DNA of 64,000 nucleotides from Cytobacillus sp. NCCP-133 (GTDB lineage Bacteria; Bacillota; Bacilli; Bacillales; Cytobacillaceae): NCBI RefSeq assembly GCF_026011715.1, contig NZ_BRVM01000002.1, forward strand, positions 270,996 through 334,995, written 5' to 3'. Below are positions 45,907 to 54,259 of this stretch, one piece after another. Both the position numbers and the translations under genes were made by a program. The notes under the pieces were generated by a model. It ran no database searches. It worked only from the letters and a program-made list of their open reading frames with translations, and was not told where the DNA came from. Each line of letters begins with the position of its first letter. The stretch's first letter is position 1.

Positions 45907-45938
45907 AAGGTTCAGCTTCATAGAAGCTGAGCCTTTTT
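45907..45938 (+). terminator. Terminator after tRNA-Val
   Basis: GGTTCAGCTTC pairs with GAAGCTGAGCC around ATA, followed by TTTTTG. Confidence 0.92.
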
Positions 45939-46356
45939 GTATTTCCGTATAAATTTATATACCTTCATACATCCACCCATTAATAAACTTCCAGCATTAA
46001 AACAGGTTGAAGCAGCTTCTCTTAAACTTCTTCTATACTCTGCCACTTAAATTTTTCTTAAAAACCATTTATCAAAGAATGTAAAAACGGAGGGGAAGTG
46101 GTAGTGCTAGTTGGCTGTGTGTCATTACCTTTTTATAGAAACGCTGAAAAAGCAATTTGAGAATATTGGCACTTTGCTGTTCGGAAGCGGGAATGGATGT
46201 TATGGGTAATATAATCTTTATTTATTTACTCCAACTTGTAAATGTTTTACCTTCTATCCTGCAGGGAAACTTTAAAATAGGAAAATTCGCAAAATAAATT
46301 TTATTAAAAAACTATGCTATAATTTTAGTGAAATTACAGAGTTAGGGGATATTTCT
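45939..46356. other. Intergenic region upstream of proline dehydrogenase
   Basis: No gene supported. TATAAT at 46318-46323 is a fair -10 box for the downstream gene, without a clear -35. A short frame after GGAGGGG near 46092 breaks after 18 codons. Confidence 0.4.
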
Positions 46357-47334
46357 ATGTTGAAAGATCTATTTATTGGCCTTTCCCAGAACGAATTTTT
46401 GAATACTGCCGCAAAGAAATATGGCTTGAAATTAGGAGCGCAGAATGTCGTTGCGGGAACAAATTTAGATGAAGCAATTCAAAGCATTAAAGAACTTAAC
46501 GCACATGGAATCTCTTGTACTGTCGATAATCTCGGAGAGTTTGTATACAAGAAAGAAGAGGCGGCAGAAGCGAAAAAGCAAATAATTGAAGTAATTGAGG
46601 CCATTCATACAAATCAGGTTGATGCCCATATTTCATTAAAACCTTCACAATTGGGCTTAGATATTGATTACGTATTCTGTCTTGAAAATGTGAAAGAAAT
46701 TGTTGATAGAGCCAGCAAGTACGATATTTTTGTGAACATGGATATGGAAGACTCTAAGCGCCTGCAGCCTTCCTTTGATATACTTGATGAACTGTCAGGC
46801 ATGTATGATAACCTCGGAACGGTAATTCAGGCCTATTTCTTTGATGCAAAAGATGATCTTAAAAAATATAAAGACTGCCGTCTCCGTATTGTAAAAGGTG
46901 CATACAAAGAACCTGAAGAAATCGCTTATCAGGATAAGATCGATATTGACCGAAACTTTATAAAATTAATAGAATGGCATTTGTTGAATGGGAAATTTAC
47001 ATCCATTGCAACACATGACCATAAAGTGATTAATTATGTAAAGGATTTTGTAAGCGTTAATAATATCTCTAAAGAGAAATTTGAGTTTCAAATGTTATAC
47101 GGTTTCAGGAAAGATATGCAGTTAAGGCTTGCAAAGGAAGGGTACAATTTTTGCACGTATGTGCCATTCGGAAATGACTGGTACGGCTACTTTATGCGCC
47201 GCCTTGCAGAAAGGCCGCAAAATCTGAATCTGGTTGCTAAACAAGTATTCAATAAGAAAACAAATACAATGCTGGGTGTGGCAGCTGGAGCGTTTCTTCT
47301 AGGAAGATTAACCAAGCAGCACAAAAATAAATAA
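46357..47334 (+). CDS. putB: Proline dehydrogenase (FAD-dependent, PutB-type)
   Basis: Oxidises L-proline to pyrroline-5-carboxylate. The 325-residue beta/alpha barrel has HISLKPSQLGLDIDY, DMEDSKRLQPSFDIL, RLRIVKGAYKEPEEIAY, and FQMLYGFRKDMQLRLAKEGYNFCTYVPFGNDWYGYFMRRLAERPQN (in pieces). These are conserved flavin and substrate motifs of the family. ATG 46357 has a weak GGGGAT upstream. No P5C dehydrogenase gene is adjacent. A terminator follows. Confidence 0.93.
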   Translation: MLKDLFIGLSQNEFLNTAAKKYGLKLGAQNVVAGTNLDEAIQSIKELNAHGISCTVDNLGEFVYKKEEAAEAKKQIIEVIEAIHTNQVDAHISLKPSQLGLDIDYVFCLENVKEIVDRASKYDIFVNMDMEDSKRLQPSFDILDELSGMYDNLGTVIQAYFFDAKDDLKKYKDCRLRIVKGAYKEPEEIAYQDKIDIDRNFIKLIEWHLLNGKFTSIATHDHKVINYVKDFVSVNNISKEKFEFQMLYGFRKDMQLRLAKEGYNFCTYVPFGNDWYGYFMRRLAERPQNLNLVAKQVFNKKTNTMLGVAAGAFLLGRLTKQHKNK

Positions 47335-47342
47335 AGGGTGAG

Positions 47343-47365
47343 CCTCCTATAATGGAGGTTTTTTT
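47343..47365 (+). terminator. Terminator after proline dehydrogenase
   Basis: CCTCC (47343-47347) and GGAGG (47354-47358) around TATAAT, followed by seven T. The stem is short but the T tract is good. Confidence 0.7.
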
Positions 47366-47390
47366 GTAATATCAGAATTTATATTCCTTT

Positions 47391-47594
47391 GAACTTAAAG
47401 AACTGTCTAGCTCCAGGCGCCTACCCCCTCGAGGTCATAAGCCGATCCTCCCAAAAAGCAAAGAACGCCTTTCCGAGAGGCTCATCTTGTGCTTGAAGTC
47501 CCCAGGATGGGGGTCATGCAGACGTTGCCACAGGACGTGGCATTCTTAGTCTGCGTTCCTTCGTGGGCAAGGCGCCTTGCGCTTTTTCTTAGGT
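47391..47594. repeat. Dispersed intergenic repeat, family R1 (copy 4, longest)
   Basis: From AACTGTCTAGCTCCAGGCGC to AAGGCGCCTTGCGCTTTTTC, about 200 bp. It contains GGCATTCTTAGTCTGCGTTC as in copy 2 and shares about 27 bp of 5' flank (ATATCAGAATTTATATTCC) with copy 5 at 53.97 kb. Confidence 0.85.
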
Positions 47595-47620
47595 AACTTT
47601 TTCCTGCAAAAAGTCCCCGC

Positions 47621-47664
47621 TGATTGTTAGTTGAACCAATCTGGCCTATATGGTCAGTTTGACT
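47621..47664. repeat. Diverged single fragment of the 143-bp repeat
   Basis: GTTAGTTGAACCAATCTGGC followed by CTATATGGTCAGTTTGACT parallels GATAGTTGAACCAATCGGGC and CTTTACGGGCAGTTAAGCT in the array at 18.1-18.6 kb. It lies right after R1 copy 4. Confidence 0.65.
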
Positions 47665-47686
47665 CCCGATTTCTAGAACTTACTTT

Positions 47687-48169
47687 TTATACAAACACAT
47701 GCAAAAACACAAACACAAAAAACAAAAAAGCCAACATGTAGTGGAATTTTCTCCTTTTACCCGTCGACTTCCTCCTCCGCAGCATGCCGCTGAATATGAG
47801 AACGGAAAGAACGATTAATGTGGCAATTCCGCTTACGGCTTTTGCCTGCCACAGATCTTCTAATCGTACAGATATCATAATCACAGCATGTATGAGAATA
47901 AGCATGGAAGCTGGTATAGCAATTGCGATATGGTATTTCATCATTCTTTTGGAAGTTTTCGCTAATGTCACTTTTACTTTCCGTATCTTACTTTTCCGAA
48001 TTAGAAGGAATAAGAAATACATATTCAGGTTAATTAAGAATAAAATAAATGCAGCCTGCGCTAGAACCTTACCCAATAAAATTTGGTTTGAATCGCAACC
48101 CTGGTGCCAGCTCCATAGGAGAATCAAAAGAACCGTTAAAATATTTAATCCCAGCCACCTGGCTATCAT
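47687..48169 (-). CDS. Four-helix membrane protein with two H-x13-H pairs, putative diheme cytochrome b
   Basis: The 160-residue protein has four to five hydrophobic helices. Two of them each carry a pair of histidines separated by 13 residues: H-IAIAIPASMLILI-H and H-YMLAFLFFVFVFL-H, the last one five residues before the stop (HVFV is the C-terminus). H-x13-H pairs in two helices are the bis-heme ligand pattern of ferric reductase/NOX-type and related membrane cytochromes (established knowledge). There are no FAD or NADH domains. The start ATG at 48169 has only a weak ribosome site (GGGGGAAATTAC). No partner gene lies next to it. Confidence 0.65.
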   Translation of the reverse strand: MIARWLGLNILTVLLILLWSWHQGCDSNQILLGKVLAQAAFILFLINLNMYFLFLLIRKSKIRKVKVTLAKTSKRMMKYHIAIAIPASMLILIHAVIMISVRLEDLWQAKAVSGIATLIVLSVLIFSGMLRRRKSTGKRRKFHYMLAFLFFVFVFLHVFV

Positions 48170-48478
48170 GTAATTTCCCCCAGCTTTTTTAACTTCCTAT
48201 ATCATGTCTTAATATGAAGGTTTAGTGAAATCTGTTTTTGAATATGATGCATAAAAATAAGTTATTTCTATTAAAAATACATTTTTCTCTTGCTTAAGAA
48301 GTATTTCATCCGTTAATATTTTTATATAGAAGAATATCCTTCTAAGAATAGAGACATTAAAAACTAATAGGAATTAAAATATTATTTAGAATAGTAGAAA
48401 ATCTTCTTGTGAGAGAAGTATATCATGCTTTATACTTTGCTTATGAAGTTTTTCCTGCACTATTCAAGAGGAGTTAGC
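48170..48478. other. Intergenic region upstream of the RpiR operon
   Basis: AT-rich, about 310 bp; no gene. It contains the dyad at 48327-48344 and presumably the promoter of the RpiR operon. Confidence 0.4.
48327..48344 (+). promoter_or_regulatory. Candidate operator dyad upstream of rpiR-type gene
   Basis: TAGAAG-AATATC-CTTCTA is a perfect 6-bp inverted repeat, 135 bp before the regulator gene. It could be the site of the RpiR-type protein; this is inference only. Confidence 0.35.
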
Positions 48479-49339
48479 ATGAAGAAGAAAACAGTAAGCC
48501 AACTAATAAAAACAAGCTATTCCTCACTCTCTCCAGGACAGAAAAAAGCAGCTGGATTTTTTATGGATTATGTGGATGAAGCAGTGCTGTTATCAGCCTA
48601 TCAAGTTGGAAGAAAAGTGGGGGTCAGTGAAACGACTGTCATTCGACTTGCATATACCCTTGGGTTCAGCGGCTACTCCCAAATGCAGGATCTGATCAGA
48701 AGGGACTGGCTTGCCGGCAAGCAGCAGGAGCAGGCAGCGGCTGAAGAGTTTCATTCATCAGAGAATGCAGGCGAAGTGAATTTGTTTAAGAGAATCATTG
48801 ATCAAGAGAGGAAAATACTTCGGCAATTGCTTGACCAGGTCAATGAAGCAGAGATCTGGAAAGCAGTTGATATGTTAATTCAGGCAGACAGAGTTTATAT
48901 TGTCGGGTTTGGCAGCTCGTTTGCTGCTGCATACTGGTTTTATTTCACGCTAAAGCAATTAAGGGGAAATGTGTTCATTTCAGGTCCAAATGGTTTTTCT
49001 CCTGAGGATGTGTGTGATTTAACAGAGCAATCCGCAGCTGTCATTTTTTCATTTCCGCGTTATCGGAAGGAAAGTTTTAAACTTGCCTCCTATGCTGAAG
49101 ACCAAGGCTCTCGGGTGATTGCCATTACTGACCGGCAGCTATCGTCTATCGGGCAAATGGCATCCGTAACACTTACAACGGACAAGCAAATGGATTCTGG
49201 TCATCATTCCATAGCTTCGGTAGTAAGCTTGCTGGAAGTCTTAATTGCGGGAATGCTAGAACGTGACAACGAGGAAATTGCAAAAAGGCAGCAAATGCTT
49301 GAACTTCTGTATGCTGAACAGAAAATCTTTATGGAGTAA
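48479..49339 (+). CDS. RpiR/MurR-family transcriptional regulator
   Basis: The 286-residue regulator has an N-terminal HTH_6 domain (SSLSPGQKKAAGFFMDYVDEAV, VGVSETTVIRLAYTLGFSGYSQMQDLI) and a C-terminal SIS sugar-phosphate-binding-like domain (VYIVGFGSSFAAAYWFYF, VIFSFPRYRKESFKLA). ATG 48479 is supported by AGAGGAG upstream; the frame extends further back without a site. It is the first gene of the cluster with a YjiH transporter, GNAT and NSAR, and probably controls it. The ligand may be an amino-acid derivative rather than a sugar, given the neighbours. Confidence 0.9.
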   Translation: MKKKTVSQLIKTSYSSLSPGQKKAAGFFMDYVDEAVLLSAYQVGRKVGVSETTVIRLAYTLGFSGYSQMQDLIRRDWLAGKQQEQAAAEEFHSSENAGEVNLFKRIIDQERKILRQLLDQVNEAEIWKAVDMLIQADRVYIVGFGSSFAAAYWFYFTLKQLRGNVFISGPNGFSPEDVCDLTEQSAAVIFSFPRYRKESFKLASYAEDQGSRVIAITDRQLSSIGQMASVTLTTDKQMDSGHHSIASVVSLLEVLIAGMLERDNEEIAKRQQMLELLYAEQKIFME

Positions 49340-49390
49340 ATGATTACAACAGGGGAGACAATTAGAAAAAATACAAGGGGGTCCATGCGA

Positions 49391-50779
49391 ATGAGCAGTC
49401 TTTCAAAGAAAATGCCTGAGATTGAACAGGTGCAGCTAAAGTCGTATGCAGCAGGAGATTATTTGAAATTTTTAATCCCATCTTTAGTGGGAATTCTCTT
49501 ATTCATGGTGCCGATCAGCGAAGGTGAGGGCATTACTATACCGGTAGCTTATCTGGCTGGACAAATAGGAAGTTTATTGGGTGATTCTGTTTATGCAATC
49601 ACAGTTATTGTTATAACTTTATCCGTTATTGGGTCACTTACTGCAACTATATTTAAACCTGGGTTCATTTTGAATAGCCCGTTTTTAAATAAACTTTTTA
49701 ATGTGAGCAAGTTTTGGCTTGCGGCGCGGATTCTTGGAATGGTTTTTGCTATTATCACTATTTTTGAGTTGGGTGTTGAGCCAATCTATTCGGAAAATAC
49801 CGGCGGGCTATTAATCTATGATTTAATTCCAATCCTATTTACCACTTTCCTTCTGGCAGGTTTGTTTTTGCCATTGCTATTAAATTTTGGTTTGCTTGAA
49901 TTCTTTGGCGCCTTGCTTATTAAAGTGATGAGGCCGATCTTTACGCTTCCGGGCCGCTCCTCCCTTGATTGCCTGGCTTCATGGGTGGGAGACGGAACAA
50001 TTGGTGTTCTTCTGACAACGAAGCAATACGAAGACGGCTATTATACGAAACGTGAAGCTGCAGTGGTAGCTACGACTTTTTCGGTGGTATCCATCACTTT
50101 CACAATTGTGATCATTCAATATCTAAATCTTGAGCAATACTTCCTTCATTATTATTTTACAATTATCCTTGCAGGTCTTGCGGCTGCGATTATCATGCCG
50201 CGCATTCCTCCTTTATCTAGAAAATCAGATAGTGGATATGAAGGCACTGAACTTAAAGAGGAAACCTCCATTCCAGCAAATGTCTCTGCAGTAAATTGGG
50301 GAATCAATAATGCAGTAAAAAAAGCTCAGGCAAATAAAGGTCCTGGCGGAGTTGTTAAAGAAGGCTTCCAGAATGTACTTGATATGTGGCTGGGTGTATT
50401 GCCGATCGTTATGGCTATTGGAACGGTAGCTTTGGTAATTGCAGAATATACACCGGCATTCATGATTCTAGGAAAACCATTTGAGCCAATCCTTGCACTT
50501 ATGCAAATCCCTGAAGCAGCTGAAGCAGCTCAGACAATGGTTGTCGGTTTTGCTGATATGTTTCTTCCTGCAGTAATTGGGAGCGGAATTGAGAGCGAAA
50601 TGACAAGATTTGTAATAGCTTGTGTGTCTGTTACACAGCTTGTGTATATGTCTGAAATGGGCGGACTTCTGCTTGGTTCAAAGCTTCCGGTCAGCATTAA
50701 AGATTTAATCCTGATTTTCCTGCTTCGCACAATTATCACATTGCCGATCGTAGTTGCTATTGCACATATTATATTTTAA
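49391..50779 (+). CDS. YjiH-family membrane transporter (nucleoside-recognition/Gate type)
   Basis: The 462-residue protein has about ten helices. Motifs are SLDCLASWVGDGTIGVLLTTKQYEDGYYTKREAAVVATTFSVVSITF (in pieces) and VGFADMFLPAVIGSGIESEMTRFVIACVSVTQLVYMSEMGGLLL near the end. This fits YjiH-type Gate-domain proteins, whose substrates are poorly known. ATG 49391 is chosen because GGGGG is 9 nt upstream. From its operon I infer transport of a D-amino acid or an N-acyl amino acid. A peptide of 16-18 residues could be added from upstream starts, less likely. Confidence 0.85.
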   Translation: MSSLSKKMPEIEQVQLKSYAAGDYLKFLIPSLVGILLFMVPISEGEGITIPVAYLAGQIGSLLGDSVYAITVIVITLSVIGSLTATIFKPGFILNSPFLNKLFNVSKFWLAARILGMVFAIITIFELGVEPIYSENTGGLLIYDLIPILFTTFLLAGLFLPLLLNFGLLEFFGALLIKVMRPIFTLPGRSSLDCLASWVGDGTIGVLLTTKQYEDGYYTKREAAVVATTFSVVSITFTIVIIQYLNLEQYFLHYYFTIILAGLAAAIIMPRIPPLSRKSDSGYEGTELKEETSIPANVSAVNWGINNAVKKAQANKGPGGVVKEGFQNVLDMWLGVLPIVMAIGTVALVIAEYTPAFMILGKPFEPILALMQIPEAAEAAQTMVVGFADMFLPAVIGSGIESEMTRFVIACVSVTQLVYMSEMGGLLLGSKLPVSIKDLILIFLLRTIITLPIVVAIAHIIF

Positions 50780-50828
50780 TGGAAGTAAGTAAGCGGATTT
50801 TCGCAGGTAAGTGTGAGGAGAGGATTTA

Positions 50829-51638
50829 ATGAAGCAGGAAACACGATCATCACTATCTATAAGAAGCCTTGATCATGTTGAGGAGCTCGGAGCGGTTTAT
50901 CAATTGGAAACACGAATATGGAGCGTGGAAGATGCTGTACCTGTTAACCATACGGCTGCGGCAGTTAAAAACGGAGGATTTGTCCTTGGTGCCTTTATTA
51001 GGAACGAGCTAATCGGATTTCAGTACAGCTTTCCCGGGTTTGATGGCAATAAGGTTTATTTATGTTCCCATAGCCTGGGAATTGATTCAAAATATCGTGC
51101 ATTTGGAGTGGGGGAAATGCTGAAAAATGCACAAAAAGTGAAAGCGTTGGAAAAAGGATACGATCTTATTTCCTGGACATATGATCCGCTGGAAACCGTT
51201 AATGCCAATTTAAATCTTCATAAGCTTGGAGCGGTATGCACCCGTTATATTGAAAATGCTTATGGGGAAATGTCGGATCATATGAATGCGGGTATTCCGA
51301 CTGACCGATTTTTAGTAGAGTGGCGTATAAAAAATGAAAAGCCGCGCTGCAGTCAATCTGCTTACCCTCAGATGCCTTGCGTTATAGAGACGGATGTAGA
51401 GAATGGTTTTTCTATTCCTTATAAAACTAATCTAAACTATAGCAATGATAAGCTTCTTGTTCCAGTACCAGGAAACTATCAGGATATCAAAAAACAAAAT
51501 TTTTCACTAGCATTGAAGTGGAGAGAAGCGACAAAAAATGTCTTTATACACTTTTTACGTGATGGCTGGACTGTGACTGATTTAATCAAAGATCGAATGA
51601 AGGAAAATCAATACCTATATCTTTTGGAAAAAGAATAG
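50829..51638 (+). CDS. GNAT acyltransferase, candidate D-amino acid N-succinyltransferase
   Basis: The 269-residue protein belongs to the COG3375-type GNATs: IRSLDHVEELGAVYQLETRIW at the start, the CoA-binding core HSLGIDSKYRAFGVGEMLKNAQK, and SWTYDPLETVNANLNLHKLGAVC. Proteins of this kind next to N-succinylamino acid racemase in Geobacillus kaustophilus transfer succinyl from succinyl-CoA to D-amino acids (established knowledge). ATG 50829 follows GAGGAGAGG. It lies 20 bp before the racemase gene and 49 bp after the transporter. Confidence 0.85.
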   Translation: MKQETRSSLSIRSLDHVEELGAVYQLETRIWSVEDAVPVNHTAAAVKNGGFVLGAFIRNELIGFQYSFPGFDGNKVYLCSHSLGIDSKYRAFGVGEMLKNAQKVKALEKGYDLISWTYDPLETVNANLNLHKLGAVCTRYIENAYGEMSDHMNAGIPTDRFLVEWRIKNEKPRCSQSAYPQMPCVIETDVENGFSIPYKTNLNYSNDKLLVPVPGNYQDIKKQNFSLALKWREATKNVFIHFLRDGWTVTDLIKDRMKENQYLYLLEKE

Positions 51639-51658
51639 GCATAGAGCGAGGAGAAGAT

Positions 51659-52774
51659 ATGATGGAATTTAAAAGCATCCTTTTAAGGCATGTGAAGATG
51701 GAGCTGCTGAATCCTTTCACTACAAGTGTAGGAACGGAAGCAGATAAAGATTTCATACTTGTCGAAGTCAAGTCGAAAAGCGGGCTTTCTGGGTGGGCAG
51801 AATCTGTATCCATAATGGAGCCTATCTATAATGAAGAAACAGTACAAACGAATTGGCATATCATGAGTGATCATTTGATCCCCATCCTGTTTGAAGCAGA
51901 TATCCGCCATCCTGATGATGTTTCAGAAGCTTTCAGGAAGATTAGAGGGAACTTCAATGCTAAAGCAGCCTTAGAGGGTGCAGTATGGGATTTATATGCC
52001 AGGGAAAATGGAATTTCGCTGGCAAAGGCTTTGGGAGGAGTGAAGGACAGAATTGAAGTAGGCGTTAGTGTCGGGATCCAAGAATCAGAAGCTTCGATGC
52101 TCAAGCAGATCGAAGGATATATCAAGGAAGGCTATAAACGGATTAAGGTGAAAATCAAGCCGGGCTGGGATGTGCATATTCTAAAAGCCATCCGAACTCA
52201 ATTTCCGGATATACAGCTCATGGCGGATGCCAATTGTGCATACACCCTTAAGGATGTTGAGCATTTAAAAAAGCTGGAGGAGTTTAATCTGACCATGATT
52301 GAACAGCCCCTTGACCATGATGATATTATTGATCACGCGAAACTTCAGTCACAGCTTGAGATACCCATCTGCCTCGATGAGAGTATACATACTTTTGAGG
52401 ATGCCAGAAAAGCGATTGAGCTCGAAAGCTGCAAAATTATTAATCTTAAAATCGGGAGGGTTGGCGGGTTGACTGAATCCAGGAAAATCCACGACCTTTG
52501 CGAAGCGAACAATATTCCAATGTGGTGTGGAGGAATGCTTGAAGCTGGAATTGGCCGGGCCCATAATATTGCCATAACAGCACTCTCAAACTTCACGATT
52601 CCTGGCGACACTGCACCATCCTCACATTATTGGAAACAGGATATTATTGATCCAGAGGTGAGTATGGAAGATGGGTACATTATTATTCCTGAAGAAGCCG
52701 GAATTGGCTTTGAACCGAATCGCAGTAAGATAGAGGAAGTCACTCTATATAGCAAAAACTTTTTCAATCAATAA
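51659..52774 (+). CDS. N-succinylamino acid racemase / o-succinylbenzoate synthase family enzyme
   Basis: Enolase-superfamily enzyme of 371 residues. Catalytic set as in NSAR/OSBS: Lys163/Lys165 (IKVKIKPG), metal ligands Asp190 (ADANCAY), Glu215 (IEQPL), Asp240 (CLDES), and Lys264 (NLKIGR). Family members can be NSAR, OSBS (MenC) or both. No men genes are nearby, and a GNAT succinyltransferase precedes it, so racemase function in D- to L-amino acid conversion is favoured. ATG 51659 or 51662 is possible; AGGAG is 5 or 8 nt upstream. The L-desuccinylase (M20) expected for the full pathway is not in the window. Confidence 0.9.
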   Translation: MMEFKSILLRHVKMELLNPFTTSVGTEADKDFILVEVKSKSGLSGWAESVSIMEPIYNEETVQTNWHIMSDHLIPILFEADIRHPDDVSEAFRKIRGNFNAKAALEGAVWDLYARENGISLAKALGGVKDRIEVGVSVGIQESEASMLKQIEGYIKEGYKRIKVKIKPGWDVHILKAIRTQFPDIQLMADANCAYTLKDVEHLKKLEEFNLTMIEQPLDHDDIIDHAKLQSQLEIPICLDESIHTFEDARKAIELESCKIINLKIGRVGGLTESRKIHDLCEANNIPMWCGGMLEAGIGRAHNIAITALSNFTIPGDTAPSSHYWKQDIIDPEVSMEDGYIIIPEEAGIGFEPNRSKIEEVTLYSKNFFNQ

Positions 52775-52792
52775 AGTTTCTTCAATGATAGT

Positions 52793-52828
52793 AAAGGCAG
52801 CTCATCATGGTGATGGACTGCCTTTTTT
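52793..52828 (+). terminator. Terminator of the RpiR-YjiH-GNAT-NSAR cluster
   Basis: AAAGGCAG ... CTGCCTTTTTT with inner CATCA-TGG-TGATG. Clear intrinsic terminator. Confidence 0.88.
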
Positions 52829-52999
52829 AAATTTTATTGCGAAAAAACTCCAGAAATTTTATATAGGGGAGTTCTGATTTTTTTATAACATGTCTGACTT
52901 CTAAATGAGCAGCTCTTTGTGACCCATGTCACCGAAGATTTGTCCAATCTTTGATAATATTGTGACAAAATTCAAAAAACTGCAAAAGGGGTGCATGGG

Positions 53000-53920
53000 T
53001 TGAGGATAGAAGGATTGGCATTCATGACAATTATTTTGACATACCTCTTAATTGTATTTGGCGGTTATGTGGCATCATCTGAATCGGGGATGGGCTGCGG
53101 GCCTGAGTGGCCATTGTGCAATGGACAGGTAATTCCTATTCTGGAAGGCGATACGTTAATTGAGTTTGCTCATCGGGTAATTGGGGCAATTCTCGGGATT
53201 ATTACTGTTGCGCTTTTTCTTAAAATTAAAAAATCAAGACCAGAACAGGATTTAAAATCGGCTTCCTGGGGATTAATGATTTTTCTTGTCCTTCAGATTT
53301 TGTTGGGGGCAGTTGTAGTTTTACTGGATTTACCGGCTATTATTGTTTCCATTCACTTGATGATTGCTATGCTTTTCCTGGCAAACCTTATATGGATTTG
53401 GAGAAGAGTTGCTGTCAGGAATGGGAATCAGCCTTCACTGCATAAAAACAGTATAGCAGTTTTATCTAATCTAAATGTAGTTTTAATGCTATTGATGCTG
53501 ACCTTATTTCTGGGTGCTTACATAAAGCATCAAGCATATGGATTGGCATGCGGCTGGCTGGATTGCGGAAATGGATTTATACCTGCATCCATACCGGGGA
53601 TGTTCCAAACTGGCCACAGGCTTCTAGCTGGTGCTTTAGCATTTTACATATTTTTTCTTACATATATCTCCATTAAGAAAAAATGGAATGCTGGGTTACA
53701 AAATAGGCTAATGGCAGCTTCCTTGGTTGTGATGGGCCAAATACTCATCGGCATACTCACCATCATCAGTTACATTGAAATTTCTTGGGCTGTCCTTCAC
53801 CTGGCGTTGGGAACTGCACTTTTTGCATTCGTGTTTGAAGCGAGGGTATTCGCGTCTTCTGTAAAAAGCATGGAAACAACCTTGAAAGTAGTAAAAAGCA
53901 AGCCGCAATACTTAGATTAA
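53000..53920 (+). CDS. ctaA: Heme A synthase CtaA (COX15 family)
   Basis: Converts heme O to heme A for cytochrome aa3 oxidases. The 306-residue protein, the usual CtaA length, has eight helices. It has the Bacillus-type Cys pairs (GCGPEWPLC, Cys33 and Cys40; ACGWLDCG later) and heme-ligand histidines in EFAHR (His58), SIHLM, TGHRLL and VLHLALG. TTG 53000 is chosen because AAAAGGGG lies about 8 nt upstream; a GTG at 52991 overlaps that site. No ctaB is adjacent, so the protoheme farnesyltransferase must be encoded elsewhere. Confidence 0.92.
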   Translation: MRIEGLAFMTIILTYLLIVFGGYVASSESGMGCGPEWPLCNGQVIPILEGDTLIEFAHRVIGAILGIITVALFLKIKKSRPEQDLKSASWGLMIFLVLQILLGAVVVLLDLPAIIVSIHLMIAMLFLANLIWIWRRVAVRNGNQPSLHKNSIAVLSNLNVVLMLLMLTLFLGAYIKHQAYGLACGWLDCGNGFIPASIPGMFQTGHRLLAGALAFYIFFLTYISIKKKWNAGLQNRLMAASLVVMGQILIGILTIISYIEISWAVLHLALGTALFAFVFEARVFASSVKSMETTLKVVKSKPQYLD

Positions 53921-53970
53921 TTAAGTGTCCCTCTGATTCGGGATTTTCTTAATATATCAGAATTTATATT

Positions 53971-54020
53971 CCTTTGAACTTTGAGAACTATCTAGCTCCA
54001 GGCGCCTTGCGCTTTTTTTA
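53971..54020. repeat. Dispersed intergenic repeat, family R1 (copy 5, minimal)
   Basis: TTGAGAACTATCTAGCTCCA is followed directly by GGCGCCTTGCGCTTTTTTTA, i.e. the two ends joined with the middle missing. The 5' flank ATATCAGAATTTATATTCC equals that of copy 4. Confidence 0.8.
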
Positions 54021-54181
54021 TAGGAAATAGATAAGGAGAGGCGGAGAATAAAATCAGTTAATTGGGAAGTGAAGCAGGCAGACTTTCTGAAAAATTGCCA
54101 CCTAAAGAGAAAGAAGAGTTATTCAGCTTTGTAAGGAAATATAAATAGCTGTGAAAAGGCTGGCAAAAAAAGAGTTAAACC

Positions 54182-54210
54182 TTTACATTATACCTATACA
54201 GGTATAAAAT
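54182..54210 (+). promoter_or_regulatory. Promoter with dyad operator (CsoR/CstR-like) for the TGA-interrupted gene
   Basis: TTTACA (54182-54187), 17 bp, TAAAAT (54205-54210). Between the boxes lies TATACCTATACAGGTATA (54189-54206), a perfect 7-bp inverted repeat around ATAC. ATACC-N6-GGTAT spacer operators are reminiscent of CsoR-family (CsoR/CstR) sites; the assignment is inference. Confidence 0.6.
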
Positions 54211-54259
54211 AGAGTGTAAACTGAGCCTTTAACATAACTCTTTTATAGGGGGAAAGAAC

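Noticed and set aside
46084..46170. Short frame after GGAGGGG starting MLVGCVSLPFY
   Set aside because: Stops after 18 codons; no continuation in another frame that resembles a known protein.
54062..54148. 28-codon frame LGSEAGRLSEKLPPKEKEEL ending in VRKYK
   Set aside because: Preceded directly by a TAA, with no spaced ribosome site; may be the tail of a decayed gene but cannot be supported.
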